A stretch of 64,000 bases of DNA from Luteococcus sp043424415 (lineage in GTDB: Bacteria > Actinomycetota > Actinomycetes > Propionibacteriales > Propionibacteriaceae), in contig NZ_JBHWOO010000055.1 of the NCBI RefSeq assembly GCF_043424415.1, positions 15,151 through 79,150 of the forward strand, given 5' to 3'. The position numbers and the translations under genes were made by a program. Below are positions 56,584 through 63,986 of the stretch, piece after piece. Each line of letters opens with the position of its first letter. Position 1 is the first letter of the stretch. The notes below the pieces were generated by a model, which saw only the letters and a program-made list of their open reading frames with translations, searched no databases and was not told where the DNA came from.

Positions 56584-57813
56584 CTACCGTCCGGGGGTGA
56601 TGTGGACGGTGGTGGCCCAGTCGGGGGTGCCGGTCGGCTCGCCGTGGCGAATCACGGCGCAGACCAGCCGGGCGCGGGTCGGGGCCTCAGGCCACGGGGT
56701 GTCGCCGTCGGTGAGGACGATCACGACGTGGGGGCGGTCGGCCTCAGCGGCGGTGATACCCACGCGCATGTCGGTGCCGCCACCGCCGACCAGTTCGATG
56801 CCGGCGAGGTTGGACACGCGGGTGGCCGTGCTGGTGGCCGCGTCGCAGGAGTAGAGCAGCACCCGGGCGCGGTCCACGCCGCTGGCGCGCAGCACCCCGG
56901 ACACTTCGGCCATGGCCGCGTCGAGGTCGGCCTGCCCCATGGACCCGGAGGTGTCCACGACGATTCCGACGCGGACCTTGGGGCCGCGCATGGCCGGGAG
57001 GATCACGCCTGGCACCCGCCGCCGCGAGGGACGGGCGTAGGTGTGGAGGGTCTGCCCAGCGGCGAGGGCCACGGCGTGGCGGACCGCGCCGCGCAGCACC
57101 TGTCGCCAGCTGATCTGCGGCGGGGCGAGCACCCCGGAGGCCCAGCGGGCCAGACCGGCCGGGACGGTGCCCCGGCCCTTGCCCCCCTCAGCGGCTTCCC
57201 GCACGGCCACGGCGACGTGGCGGCGCACCATGTCACCGTCGGCGTCCGACAGAGGGCCACGGCCGTCCACGTCCACATCAGCGGGCAGCTCGACCGGCGA
57301 GGCCCACGTGCCCGCACCGGAGCCGCAGCCCTCCCCTGCCGACGGCTCGGGCCAGCCCGCCGCGCTGGTGGTCTGGTAGTAGTCCTCGGCCAGCCCACCC
57401 GGCTCGCAGCCCAGCGCCGCCGGGGTGACCACCCCGGCCGGGAGCGCGATTCCTGCCGCGAGCAGGTCGTCATTGATTTCCGCGTCGGCGGCGTAGTTCC
57501 ACGCGCCATGGCTCATGGGCTGGGGCAGCTGCCCGGCGCGCCCGGCATGGTCGCGGATCAGGTGGCCGACCTCATGGACCAGCACCCCGGCGGCGTCTGC
57601 CTGAGCCCACGCGCCCTCCCCCACCAGCAGGTCGGGGTCCATGTAGAGCCGCCACGAGGCATCCACCGCGAACGTACCCAGACCGGGGGCGGCGACCGGG
57701 ACGGTGGCGAACAGCGCCGCCATGAAATAGGGGCTCGACTCGGCCGCGAGCAGCCTTACCAGACGGAACGCCGCCGCCTCGTCGGTGCTCAGCGGGCGCA
57801 CCGGGGCGCTCAT
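56584..57813 (-). CDS. Metallopeptidase-like plus von Willebrand A domain protein (DUF2201-like)
   Basis: A 409-residue protein. The N-terminal domain has the zinc-protease motif HEVGHLIRDH near residue 80, followed by NYAADAEINDDL as in DUF2201 proteins. The C-terminal vWA domain starts near 270 with the metal-binding DTSGSMGQ motif and ends with VIVLTDGDTPWP. vWA proteins of this kind work with MoxR AAA+ ATPases, which load or remodel them. The ATG overlaps the moxR stop by 4 nt. HExxH looks intact, so proteolysis is possible, though many family members are thought inactive. Confidence 0.88.
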   Translation of the reverse strand: MSAPVRPLSTDEAAAFRLVRLLAAESSPYFMAALFATVPVAAPGLGTFAVDASWRLYMDPDLLVGEGAWAQADAAGVLVHEVGHLIRDHAGRAGQLPQPMSHGAWNYAADAEINDDLLAAGIALPAGVVTPAALGCEPGGLAEDYYQTTSAAGWPEPSAGEGCGSGAGTWASPVELPADVDVDGRGPLSDADGDMVRRHVAVAVREAAEGGKGRGTVPAGLARWASGVLAPPQISWRQVLRGAVRHAVALAAGQTLHTYARPSRRRVPGVILPAMRGPKVRVGIVVDTSGSMGQADLDAAMAEVSGVLRASGVDRARVLLYSCDAATSTATRVSNLAGIELVGGGGTDMRVGITAAEADRPHVVIVLTDGDTPWPEAPTRARLVCAVIRHGEPTGTPDWATTVHITPGR

Positions 57814-58901
57814 GCCGCGATCCCAGCAGCAGCCAGCACCGGCGCGAACGCGTTGCGCACCTTCGCGGGCACCTTGGCCGACGCCGGGCGCTTCTTGCCG
57901 TGCGTGCGGGCAGCCGCCGCCGCCACGTCAGGCGACCCGGCCTCGCAGCAGGCCAGCAGCGGCCCCCACGCCGACTGCCACGCCGCGACCGTCCCGGCCG
58001 ACGCCGCCCAACCGACCACACCCAGCAGGATCGCCATGACGCGATCCGGACGCACCGACCAGTCCACGATGGACGGGTCCTCGATCACGGCGAGCGGATC
58101 GGGCAGGTCCATCCGCTCGACCCACGTCAGGAACTCCACCCCGACGCCCTCACCGACCAGCCCGAACGTGAGCGCCTGACGCGCCGCCGCGTCGTCGTCG
58201 CGCACATGCGCCAGCACGGCCGCGAGCATCGTCCAGGAACGGTTGGACGGCCATGCCATGCCCGCCTGAGCGGCCGTGCGCGGGTACACGTAACGGTGGT
58301 TCGGGTTCGCCCCGACGTAGCCGGTCACCTGAGCCACGATCATCCGCTGGCGCTCCCGGTCGGCGGCAATGGCCCGCGAGGCGGGCGGCGCAGACCAGCC
58401 GATGGTCATGCCCTCGATCCAGTCCTCCGTGGTCGGGGTGAAGTCGAGGTGGCACAGGCGGTTGGCCATGGGCGGGGTCAGCTCGGAGCCGCCCGACGAG
58501 CGATCCGGCGGGTTCGCGGCCGCGACGACCCGCACCTCGGGCGGCAGCACCGCATCGCCCACGGTCTTGTCGAGCGCGGTGCCCAGCATCGCGGCCTGAG
58601 TCGTCTCGGGCACGGTGGTCAGCTCGTCCAGCAGCACGTAGCCGCACCCGGCCGTGATCAGCCGCTTGGCCCACGCCGGGGCCTCCATGTGCACACCGTC
58701 ATCCCTCACCACCGGCAGACCACCGAAATCGGCGGGCTCCCTGATCGAGCCCAGCACTACCTCGCACGGCACGTTCTGAGCAGCGGCCAGACCACGCACC
58801 AGTGACGACTTCCCGACGCCCGGGTCCGACACCAGCAGCGGCGTCACAGCTGCCATTCCGCAGGCGTCGATACAGGTCACGGTGGTTGCCAGATCAGACA
58901 T
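57810..58901 (-). CDS. MoxR-family AAA+ ATPase, 363 residues
   Basis: First gene of a five-gene operon. ATG 58901 has GGGGAG 6 nt upstream; the longer frame to 58952 crosses the leader and is rejected. Walker A LLVSDPGVGKSS, Walker B CGYVLLDELTTVP, sensor 1 VVAAANPPD, and a C-terminal lid. MoxR ATPases act as chaperones for vWA partners, matching the downstream gene. The promoter and leader carry the shared GCATGGGGT box, TAGCGT and CTCACCA-loop hairpin. Confidence 0.88.
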   Translation of the reverse strand: MSDLATTVTCIDACGMAAVTPLLVSDPGVGKSSLVRGLAAAQNVPCEVVLGSIREPADFGGLPVVRDDGVHMEAPAWAKRLITAGCGYVLLDELTTVPETTQAAMLGTALDKTVGDAVLPPEVRVVAAANPPDRSSGGSELTPPMANRLCHLDFTPTTEDWIEGMTIGWSAPPASRAIAADRERQRMIVAQVTGYVGANPNHRYVYPRTAAQAGMAWPSNRSWTMLAAVLAHVRDDDAAARQALTFGLVGEGVGVEFLTWVERMDLPDPLAVIEDPSIVDWSVRPDRVMAILLGVVGWAASAGTVAAWQSAWGPLLACCEAGSPDVAAAAARTHGKKRPASAKVPAKVRNAFAPVLAAAGIAA

Positions 58902-58924
58902 GAGTGCTCCCCTTTGGAGAATCG

Positions 58925-59028
58925 GCGGGCTGGTGAGGCCCGCAGCCGCCAAACCTTGGCGACACCCCTCACGCTAGGTCGCCGGCACCCAGGCCACCAC
59001 CCGCCAGGCACCCCATGCGTGGCGGTTC
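58925..59028 (-). promoter_or_regulatory. Shared-type promoter and structured leader of the moxR operon
   Basis: On the minus strand: box GAACCGCCACGCATGGGGT (59028-59010), exactly 34 nt to TAGCGT (58976-58971), then a stem CGCCAA/TTGGCG, then hairpin GCGGGCCTCACCAGCCCGC (58943-58925), then the ribosome site. The same order and spacing occur before four rightward genes at 61.6-63.5 kb. Confidence 0.75.
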
Positions 59029-59046
59029 AGACCTCACCGCCACGCG

Positions 59047-59076
59047 AGCGCTCCCGGTCTACGTGCCGGGAGCGCT
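59047..59076 (-). terminator. Hairpin terminator after the 59.1-60.7 kb operon
   Basis: Perfect 11-bp stem AGCGCTCCCGG/CCGGGAGCGCT with an 8-nt loop, 27 nt after the stop of the 205-residue gene and just before the moxR promoter box, so it insulates the two units. Confidence 0.75.
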
Positions 59077-59102
59077 GGTGGTTGTCTTCTCGGGTCGATG
59101 GG

Positions 59103-59720
59103 TCAGGGCTGGGGTGGGTTGGGGTAGCCGAGTTGGGATGGATGCCCTGCCTTGCGCATCGCCAGGTCGTAGCGGCGGGCTTCGTCGATGCACTGCTGTC
59201 GGAGATGGAAGGTGACGGGTTGGGCAGGGTCGAGGGCGTAGAGGTTCACGGGCCAGGTCTGGCGGGTCTGGCGGGTGGTGACCGGCTCTTGGCAGGCTGG
59301 GCAGATACCAGGCAAGGCATAGCGTCGTTCACGTTGCTGGTCGCGGGCGATGTCGCGGTCGATGTGGAGTTTCTGGCAGGGCCAGGGGCCTCCGCAGTCG
59401 CTGCAGACGGGCAGATGGTGGTCTTGGGGGTATCGCCAGAGGCAGGTGAGGTCGGTTCTGGCGCCGATCTCGATGTCGTGCGGGTTGTGGGACCAGGTCG
59501 GATCTTGGACGAGGGGACGCAGGCGAATGTGCCAGATCTGGTCGTCGCGCTTGCCCACGTCGATGACGCGCAGGATCCGGTGGTTGAAGGCGATGATGTC
59601 ACCAGTGGCGAGTCGGCTCACGTAGGTGCGCTCGGTGCCGGCCGGGGAGATGAATGTGCGGTCCGGCCATGTGCTCAGCTTGTTCGACCGGATGGGTTCC
59701 TGCGGTGGAGTTGGGGACAT
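59103..59720 (-). CDS. Hypothetical protein with two CxxC pairs, 205 residues
   Basis: I take ATG 59720 as start because it overlaps the upstream stop as TGATG, with GAGG 9 nt before it. The N-terminal half is beta-rich (TFISPAGTERTYVSRLA, ILRVIDVGKRDDQIWHIRL). Two cysteine groups (VCSDCGGPWPCQ; GICPACQEPV) may hold one zinc ion. It resembles small phage or plasmid proteins of unknown role. Last gene before a strong terminator. Confidence 0.65.
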   Translation of the reverse strand: MSPTPPQEPIRSNKLSTWPDRTFISPAGTERTYVSRLATGDIIAFNHRILRVIDVGKRDDQIWHIRLRPLVQDPTWSHNPHDIEIGARTDLTCLWRYPQDHHLPVCSDCGGPWPCQKLHIDRDIARDQQRERRYALPGICPACQEPVTTRQTRQTWPVNLYALDPAQPVTFHLRQQCIDEARRYDLAMRKAGHPSQLGYPNPPQP

Positions 59721-60559
59721 CAGCACTTGCCTCTCATAGTAGGACGTCGGTCGGCGACCAGGTCAGCGTCGATGCGGGTGGGTCCGGCCAGGGCATCGTG
59801 TGCCTTGAGCACAGCACGCTCATATTCGGCAGCAGCTTGGGATTTGGCCTCGCGGCATGTCTGGTTGGCTTCCTCTCGGCGGGCCTCGGCCAGGGGCTCC
59901 AGGTCGTGGTACAGGTCGTCGAGAGCGGTCTGTGCCGCGGCCAGCATGTTCGGAGTCGTTGCGTCGATGACCAGGGCGGCGATGCGCTCGCCGTAGTCCG
60001 GGCGGCCGGCGGTGTTGGCGAGCTTTGCGGTGTGGTCTGCGCTGTGCACGAGGTCGGCCGCTCCCGGCTGTTCGAGCGATTCCCAGTCGCGGCCAGCGGC
60101 GATCATGCGAGCCAGCAGGTCGTGGTCCTGCCCAGAGGCTTCAAGGGCGAGGAGCCGCTCGAGCTCTCCCTGTGCGCGGACGTGGTGGAAGGTGATGGGG
60201 CGGAACCATCCGGCGCGGATGGCCTCCACCGTTGTGCAGAGGGTCAGCACGGCAAACAGTGAGGCTGTCCACCGTGCGGAGCCGAACAGGAACACGAGGA
60301 AGACCAGCGAGGCTTCCACCATCAGCAGCGTCTTGCGCGGGACCAGGCGTCCCGACGGCCCTTGGACCGCCGACTTCAACCGCCGCTCGACGCTGGGGTT
60401 GGTGGAAACGGCGTAGCGGACTGCGCCGTCGATGTTGGAGGTCACGATCAGGGTTCCCCACCGGCGCTCACACGGCCATTGCCGCAGCGCCTGTCTCTGG
60501 ACGCGGCGCAGTTCGTCTCGTGTGAGGATCTCGAGCACGTGATGACTACTGGTACTCAT
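59720..60559 (-). CDS. Hypothetical membrane protein, 279 residues
   Basis: Two adjacent hydrophobic helices (TLLMVEASLVFLVFLFGSA; ASLFAVLTLCTTVEAIRAG) near residues 80-115 form a hairpin in the membrane. The C-terminal 150 residues are helical and charged (LYHDLEPLAEARREEA, AAAEYERAVLKAHDAL). The ATG overlaps the stop of a 35-residue gene (ATGA). No family recognised. Confidence 0.65.
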   Translation of the reverse strand: MSTSSHHVLEILTRDELRRVQRQALRQWPCERRWGTLIVTSNIDGAVRYAVSTNPSVERRLKSAVQGPSGRLVPRKTLLMVEASLVFLVFLFGSARWTASLFAVLTLCTTVEAIRAGWFRPITFHHVRAQGELERLLALEASGQDHDLLARMIAAGRDWESLEQPGAADLVHSADHTAKLANTAGRPDYGERIAALVIDATTPNMLAAAQTALDDLYHDLEPLAEARREEANQTCREAKSQAAAEYERAVLKAHDALAGPTRIDADLVADRRPTMRGKC

Positions 60560-60663
60560 CGGTAGGTCGCAACCAGGGTGTGGCTCGGGGTGGTGAAGTC
60601 GCGAACCAGGCAGCGCCAGAGGGTGGCGGCGGCGGGGATGGGGCGGACGGACAGCTTCGACAT
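60556..60663 (-). CDS. Small protein, 35 residues
   Basis: MSKLSVRPIPAAATLWRCL continues to TPSHTLVATYR. AGGAG lies 8 nt before the ATG, and its stop overlaps the next start (ATGA). Both features favour a real, translationally coupled gene despite its size. Role unknown. Confidence 0.5.
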   Translation of the reverse strand: MSKLSVRPIPAAATLWRCLVRDFTTPSHTLVATYR

Positions 60664-60743
60664 CTCGGGATCTCCTGTTCCTAAAGGATGCGATGCCCTA
60701 CAACGCCGCGCAGCTGCCGATTGGTGACCGGGCCCTGCGCGGG

Positions 60744-61196
60744 TCAGTTGCTGGCGGTCCGAGCGAGTTCGTCGACGGAGGCCTTGGTGACCACAAACCC
60801 GACACCCTCGACCTGGACCCCATCGAGGTCACCAGCACCGACCAGACGCTGCAGCGTCGGGCGGGACTTGCCGAGCACAGCGGAGGCCTGGCTGAGGCTG
60901 TAGAGGTCGGGGATGCTGCTACGCGGGGTCTCGGCGGCCTGGTCGAACTCGACGGTGGTCATGGCCTCTACCGAGGTGATCGTGCCGAGTTCGGCACCGT
61001 CGGCCATCGCCAACGCGATGCGGATCGCGCTGGTGAGGTCGCGGGCAGGGACGGTGATGGTGACGGCGAGGCGGTCGGGTGCGTGGTCGCCGACGCTGTG
61101 GACGGTGACGCTGGCGGCGGCCAGGGCGTCCATGGCGTGGTCGATGGTCTCGTCGGTGATCTCCTGGCTGGTGCCCAGGGTGACGTTGAAGTCCAT
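60744..61196 (-). CDS. Excisionase-type HTH protein, 150 residues
   Basis: Start ATG 61196 (AAGGAAGGA 6 nt upstream); the frame to 61358 is open but unsupported. The N-terminal part is an alpha/beta domain (MDFNVTLGTSQEITDETID). The C-terminal 50 residues are a MerR/excisionase-like winged helix: LYSLSQASAVLGKSRPTLQR followed by VGAGDLDGVQ. Such proteins control excision or act as regulators on mobile elements. It lies between two small-gene units and may regulate them. Confidence 0.72.
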   Translation of the reverse strand: MDFNVTLGTSQEITDETIDHAMDALAAASVTVHSVGDHAPDRLAVTITVPARDLTSAIRIALAMADGAELGTITSVEAMTTVEFDQAAETPRSSIPDLYSLSQASAVLGKSRPTLQRLVGAGDLDGVQVEGVGFVVTKASVDELARTASN

Positions 61197-61261
61197 TGGC
61201 GGTCCTTCCTTGCTGTGCTGGTGGTGCGGTGTTTCGCTGACGGGGTGGAATGATGGGAGCT

Positions 61262-61292
61262 GGGTGGGAGGCAGTTCGGTTGCCTCCCACCC
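61262..61292 (-). terminator. Hairpin terminator after the HicA-like gene
   Basis: Stem GGGTGGGAGGCA/TGCCTCCCACCC (12 bp) with loop GTTCGGT, 12 nt past the stop codon at 61304 on the minus strand. Confidence 0.75.
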
Positions 61293-61303
61293 CCTTGCGC
61301 TCC

Positions 61304-61501
61304 TCAGCGGGTTGGCCGGTAGCCGTCCCGCTTGAGCCGGGCCAGCGAGTTGAGCCATGAGCGGTGGTCGGATGGTGTCCCTGCGAACACCGCGATCACC
61401 TGACCGTCTCGTCGGACCTGAACGTGACCCTTGCTGGTGACCCGGGTCTGGTAGCCAGCTGCCTCCAGACCCTTGATCAGTCGGCGTAGATCTTTGTCCA
61501 T
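61304..61501 (-). CDS. Small HicA-like protein, 65 residues
   Basis: Reads MDKDLRRLIKGLEAAGYQTR, then SKGHVQVRRDG and TPSDHRSWLNSLARLKRDGY. The double-stranded-RNA-binding-like layout and the G-H segment in place of GSHH recall HicA mRNA interferases and related proteins common in actinobacteria and their phages. No HicB antitoxin is adjacent, so a toxin role is doubtful. GGGGAGG precedes the ATG. Confidence 0.6.
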   Translation of the reverse strand: MDKDLRRLIKGLEAAGYQTRVTSKGHVQVRRDGQVIAVFAGTPSDHRSWLNSLARLKRDGYRPTR

Positions 61502-61531
61502 CGCTTCCTCCCCTGTTCAGTTGGTGCTTTC

Positions 61532-61561
61532 AGTCTAGCGAATCCATTTTTAGATTTCCAA
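61532..61561 (-). promoter_or_regulatory. Promoter of the HicA-like gene
   Basis: Minus strand TTGGAA (61561-61556), 18-nt spacer, TAGACT (61537-61532): a near-consensus housekeeping promoter 31 nt before the start codon. It lies in an unusually AT-rich stretch (61540-61605), a possible Lsr2 target. Confidence 0.65.
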
Positions 61562-61633
61562 GTTTTCGACCATCTTCTTTTGAGATTGCAAATTTATTTT
61601 CAGCCGGGAGCGCGTCCCAGACGAACCAACCCC

Positions 61634-61732
61634 GAGCCGCCCAGCATGGGGTTCTGGCAGCAGGTATCCGGATGTGATTAGGCCCTATGTTGGGTTCATC
61701 GGCACAGCGCCGAGGCGGTCTCACCAGCCGCC
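61634..61732 (+). promoter_or_regulatory. Shared-type promoter and leader of the 176-residue gene
   Basis: Box GAGCCGCCCAGCATGGGGT (61634-61652), 34 nt to TATGTT (61686-61691), then hairpin with stem GGCGG/CCGCC at 61714-61732 and loop containing CTCACCA. Stem bases differ from the other copies while pairing and loop are kept. Confidence 0.7.
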
Positions 61733-61756
61733 CGCCTAGTCCTGAGGGGATCCGCC

Positions 61757-62287
61757 ATGGCAGATAGCAGCAACGCCCAGACCATCACCGACCCGCTCGT
61801 CGCGGAGGGCTTCGATCGGGCCGCAGTAGAGGCCCTGACCAGTGCCCTCGAGGGGAGGGGATACCCCTTCGCCACGGAGGAGCTGCGTACTACGGCCGCG
61901 GCCGAGCAGCCCGGAGAAGACGAGCTCACCACGATCCCGTACATGTACCGCGACGCCGCCAACTACAAGCAGTGGGGCTCCATCGTGGTGCGCGGCCAAC
62001 TCACCGACGAGCACCGCGTCGCGCTGCAGGCCTGCCTCGACGAGGAGCAGCACTTCATCCCCACCCAGCTCGGCATTACGCACCTGGGCACCGTCGCGGA
62101 CTGGCCGTCCTTCCCGTGCGAGGACGACCACCCGTGGCACGAGCTCGGCCTCGACGACGCCGAGCCGATGCGGATCGGGTCGTTCGGCGGCGAGCCCTTC
62201 GGCACGGTCGACGAGTTCGTCACTGCGATGACCACGGCCGCCCAGCACTGGGACGACGGCCTCGACATCATCGAGATGTTCTCCTGA
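61757..62287 (+). CDS. Hypothetical protein, 176 residues
   Basis: Starts MADSSNAQTITDPLVAEGFD; GAGGGGA lies 8 nt upstream. It is acidic and soluble, with a conserved-looking centre (WGSIVVRGQLTDEHRVALQA; FIPTQLGITHLG) and an acidic C-terminus (HWDDGLDIIEMFS). No known motif. Expressed from the shared promoter type and closed by a hairpin terminator, so it is a stand-alone unit. Possibly a small anti-defence or regulatory protein of the element, but this is a guess. Confidence 0.68.
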   Translation: MADSSNAQTITDPLVAEGFDRAAVEALTSALEGRGYPFATEELRTTAAAEQPGEDELTTIPYMYRDAANYKQWGSIVVRGQLTDEHRVALQACLDEEQHFIPTQLGITHLGTVADWPSFPCEDDHPWHELGLDDAEPMRIGSFGGEPFGTVDEFVTAMTTAAQHWDDGLDIIEMFS

Positions 62288-62292
62288 CCAGC

Positions 62293-62329
62293 CCCGGCCC
62301 GTGCCCCGCGGGGATGGGCATGGACCGGG
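62293..62329 (+). terminator. Hairpin terminator
   Basis: A 14-bp stem with two mismatches (CCCGGCCCGTGCCC with GGGCATGGACCGGG), 6 nt after the stop codon. Confidence 0.65.
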
Positions 62330-62350
62330 AGCGCCCCGGCGGTGGCCTCT

Positions 62351-62452
62351 GAGCCGCCCGGCATGGGGTGCCTGTGGGGCCCTGGTTGTCGGTTGGGACC
62401 CGTAGCGTTCTTCTCAGCAGCAAGGCGCTGCACGCGGGCCTCACCAGCCCGC
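62351..62452 (+). promoter_or_regulatory. Shared-type promoter and leader of the 137-residue gene
   Basis: Box GAGCCGCCCGGCATGGGGT (62351-62369), 34 nt to TAGCGT (62403-62408), hairpin GCAGC-AAGGC-GCTGC, then GCGGGCCTCACCAGCCCGC (62434-62452), then GGAGG before the ATG. Confidence 0.75.
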
Positions 62453-62473
62453 CACCCCCCCCGGAGGTTTCCC

Positions 62474-62887
62474 ATGAGCACCACCATCCAGCCCCAGACC
62501 ACCACCCTCCTGCCGGTCATGGTCCTCGACATCGACGGCACCCTGAGTTCCCAGACCGTGATCGTCACCGACGGCAACGTGCCGACCGAGGGGATCCGCG
62601 ACGCGCTCGGCCCCGCGACCTTCCACCCTGCCCTGCACGGCACCGTGAACGGCTGGCAGGTGTGGGGCGACCGCGACGCCGCACTGTGGGACGAGCCTGC
62701 CAACCCGCTCGGCAGCGCGCTGCTGTGCCAGAGCACCGGCAACCCGGTTCCCCTGTTCGGCCGGCTCGTGTTTGTCGCCAACGACGAGCACGGTGCGTTC
62801 AAGGCGCCCACCGTCGAGCAGGTCCGTGCGCTGGGCAGGAGCGTCTACGACCTCGCCCATGTGCGAGAGGCGCTCGCGGCCCACTGA
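62474..62887 (+). CDS. DUF3846-like small protein, 137 residues
   Basis: MSTTIQPQTTTLLPVMVLDI begins the protein, followed by DGTL. The middle ANPLGSALLCQSTGNPVPLF and GRLVFVAND resemble DUF3846 proteins carried by plasmids and phages. The DIDGTL segment looks like the first HAD-phosphatase motif but the remaining HAD motifs are not seen. It is a diverged relative of the gene at 63510 (same MSTTIQP start, DxDGTL, and a GR-VFV segment). GGAGG precedes the ATG. Confidence 0.7.
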   Translation: MSTTIQPQTTTLLPVMVLDIDGTLSSQTVIVTDGNVPTEGIRDALGPATFHPALHGTVNGWQVWGDRDAALWDEPANPLGSALLCQSTGNPVPLFGRLVFVANDEHGAFKAPTVEQVRALGRSVYDLAHVREALAAH

Positions 62888-62890
62888 TCA

Positions 62891-62933
62891 GCTTCCGGCC
62901 CGCGCCCCACGGGGGTGGGCACGGGCCGGAAGC
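62891..62933 (+). terminator. Hairpin terminator
   Basis: A 17-bp stem with one mismatch (GCTTCCGGCCCGCGCCC with GGGCACGGGCCGGAAGC) just after the stop codon. Confidence 0.8.
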
Positions 62934-62977
62934 ACTCCCGCAGGTCACCGCCGGAGAACGCCCTAGCGGTGGCCTCC

Positions 62978-63078
62978 GAGCTGCCCCGCATGGAGTGCCG
63001 GGGGCGGGTGAGCCAGAGCCGTGCGCCGTAGCGTGGTGTCCAGCAGCAAGGCGCTGCACGCGGGCCTCACCAGCCCGC
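62978..63078 (+). promoter_or_regulatory. Shared-type promoter and leader of the 79-residue gene
   Basis: Box GAGCTGCCCCGCATGGAGT (62978-62996), 33 nt to TAGCGT (63029-63034), GCAGC/GCTGC hairpin, then GCGGGCCTCACCAGCCCGC (63060-63078) and GAAGG before the ATG. Confidence 0.75.
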
Positions 63079-63098
63079 CGATTCCTTGAAGGTTTCCC

Positions 63099-63338
63099 AT
63101 GAGCACCACCATCAGCACCCACGAAGAGCTGGCCGCGCTGCCGGTCGGCACGCAGGTCCTCGACCGCGACGGCATGCCGATGACCAAGATCGGCCAGAAC
63201 GCGTGGTCCTCCGAGGTCACCAGTGCCCGGCTCCTGAGCGGCGAGGAATATCCCATGACGCTCGGCGAGGACGAAATCACCGGCACCTTCACCGACGGCG
63301 GCGCCTCCGCCTTCTTCCCCCTGACCGTGCTGTCCTGA
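63099..63338 (+). CDS. Small hypothetical protein, 79 residues
   Basis: MSTTISTHEELAALPVGTQV, then LDRDGMPMTKIGQNAW and a beta-rich acidic remainder (EDEITGTFTDGGA). The layout suggests a small beta-barrel (a short sequence of strands). It shares its first five residues with the two DUF3846-like genes because the whole upstream block, including the start region, is repeated. No function known. Confidence 0.65.
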   Translation: MSTTISTHEELAALPVGTQVLDRDGMPMTKIGQNAWSSEVTSARLLSGEEYPMTLGEDEITGTFTDGGASAFFPLTVLS

Positions 63339-63344
63339 GCCGTC

Positions 63345-63378
63345 GGCCCCGGACCGCCCAGTCCGGCGGCCCGGGGCC
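63345..63378 (+). terminator. Hairpin terminator
   Basis: Outer stem GGCCCCGG/CCGGGGCC with an inner GGAC/GTCC stem, 6 nt after the stop codon. Confidence 0.75.
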
Positions 63379-63387
63379 AGCACTCCT

Positions 63388-63490
63388 GTGCCGCCTGGCA
63401 TGGGGTGCGTGGGTGAGCGACACCAGGGCGCCAGCGCCGTAGCGTGGTGTCCAGCAGCAAGGCGCTGCACGCAAGCCCCACCAGCTCGCC
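63388..63490 (+). promoter_or_regulatory. Shared-type promoter and leader of the 135-residue gene
   Basis: Box GTGCCGCCTGGCATGGGGT (63388-63406), 34 nt to TAGCGT (63440-63445), GCAGC/GCTGC hairpin, then a weaker second hairpin with CCCACCA loop, then GGAGG before the ATG. Confidence 0.75.
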
Positions 63491-63509
63491 AACTCCTTGG
63501 AGGTTTCCC

Positions 63510-63917
63510 ATGAGCACCACCATCCAGCCCCGCACCTTGACGGTCGTGGTCCTCGACGTCGACGGCACCCTGACCCACCAGGACCACCAGGTCCACGACG
63601 ATGCGACCGCGCAGGCCGCGATCCGCGCCGCGATCGGCAAGAACACCACCACTCTGCGCAAGGTCGGCAGCCTGTACGACATGGATGTGTGGGCCGCAGC
63701 CCACACCGGCCCCGACGAGGCCCCGGCCAACATCCCGGCCAACTGCTTCGTCGCAATCCAGGGCGACCTCGAGACCTTGGCCATGGGCCGCGTCGCGTTC
63801 GTCACCACCGACCCTGACGGACAGTACGTCAGCCCCAGCACGATGCAGTTCGGCTCGCTCTCCACCCTCGCCAAGAAGTGGAAGCTGCTCAAGGAGTCGC
63901 CCCAGCAGGAGGCCTGA
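63510..63917 (+). CDS. DUF3846-like small protein, 135 residues
   Basis: Starts MSTTIQPRTLTVVVLDVDGT. The C-terminal half has IPANCFVAIQGDLET, GRVAFVTTDPDGQY, and ends with a basic helix (LAKKWKLLKE). It is a paralogue of the 62474 gene: same start, DxDGTL, and GR-FVTTD block. Only the first HAD-like motif is present, so phosphatase activity is unlikely. GGAGG precedes the ATG. Confidence 0.7.
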   Translation: MSTTIQPRTLTVVVLDVDGTLTHQDHQVHDDATAQAAIRAAIGKNTTTLRKVGSLYDMDVWAAAHTGPDEAPANIPANCFVAIQGDLETLAMGRVAFVTTDPDGQYVSPSTMQFGSLSTLAKKWKLLKESPQQEA

Positions 63918-63937
63918 TCCTCCGCCCCCCCAAGGCC

Positions 63938-63986
63938 GCTTCCGGCCCGTGCCCCGCGGGGGGGTGGGTGAGCACGGGCCGTAAGC
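63938..63986 (+). terminator. Hairpin terminator
   Basis: Long stem GCTTCCGGCCCGTGC with GCACGGGCCGTAAGC and a G-rich loop, 21 nt after the stop codon. Confidence 0.7.

Noticed and set aside
56602..58179. A 525-codon plus-strand frame
   Set aside because: Antisense to the vWA and MoxR genes, which have strong motifs; composition is that of a GC shadow.
61304..61501. Complete HicAB toxin-antitoxin pair
   Set aside because: No HicB-like partner is adjacent and the active-site His context is not typical.
61530..61724. A 64-codon minus-strand frame
   Set aside because: It overlaps the promoter of the HicA-like gene and the promoter box of the rightward gene.
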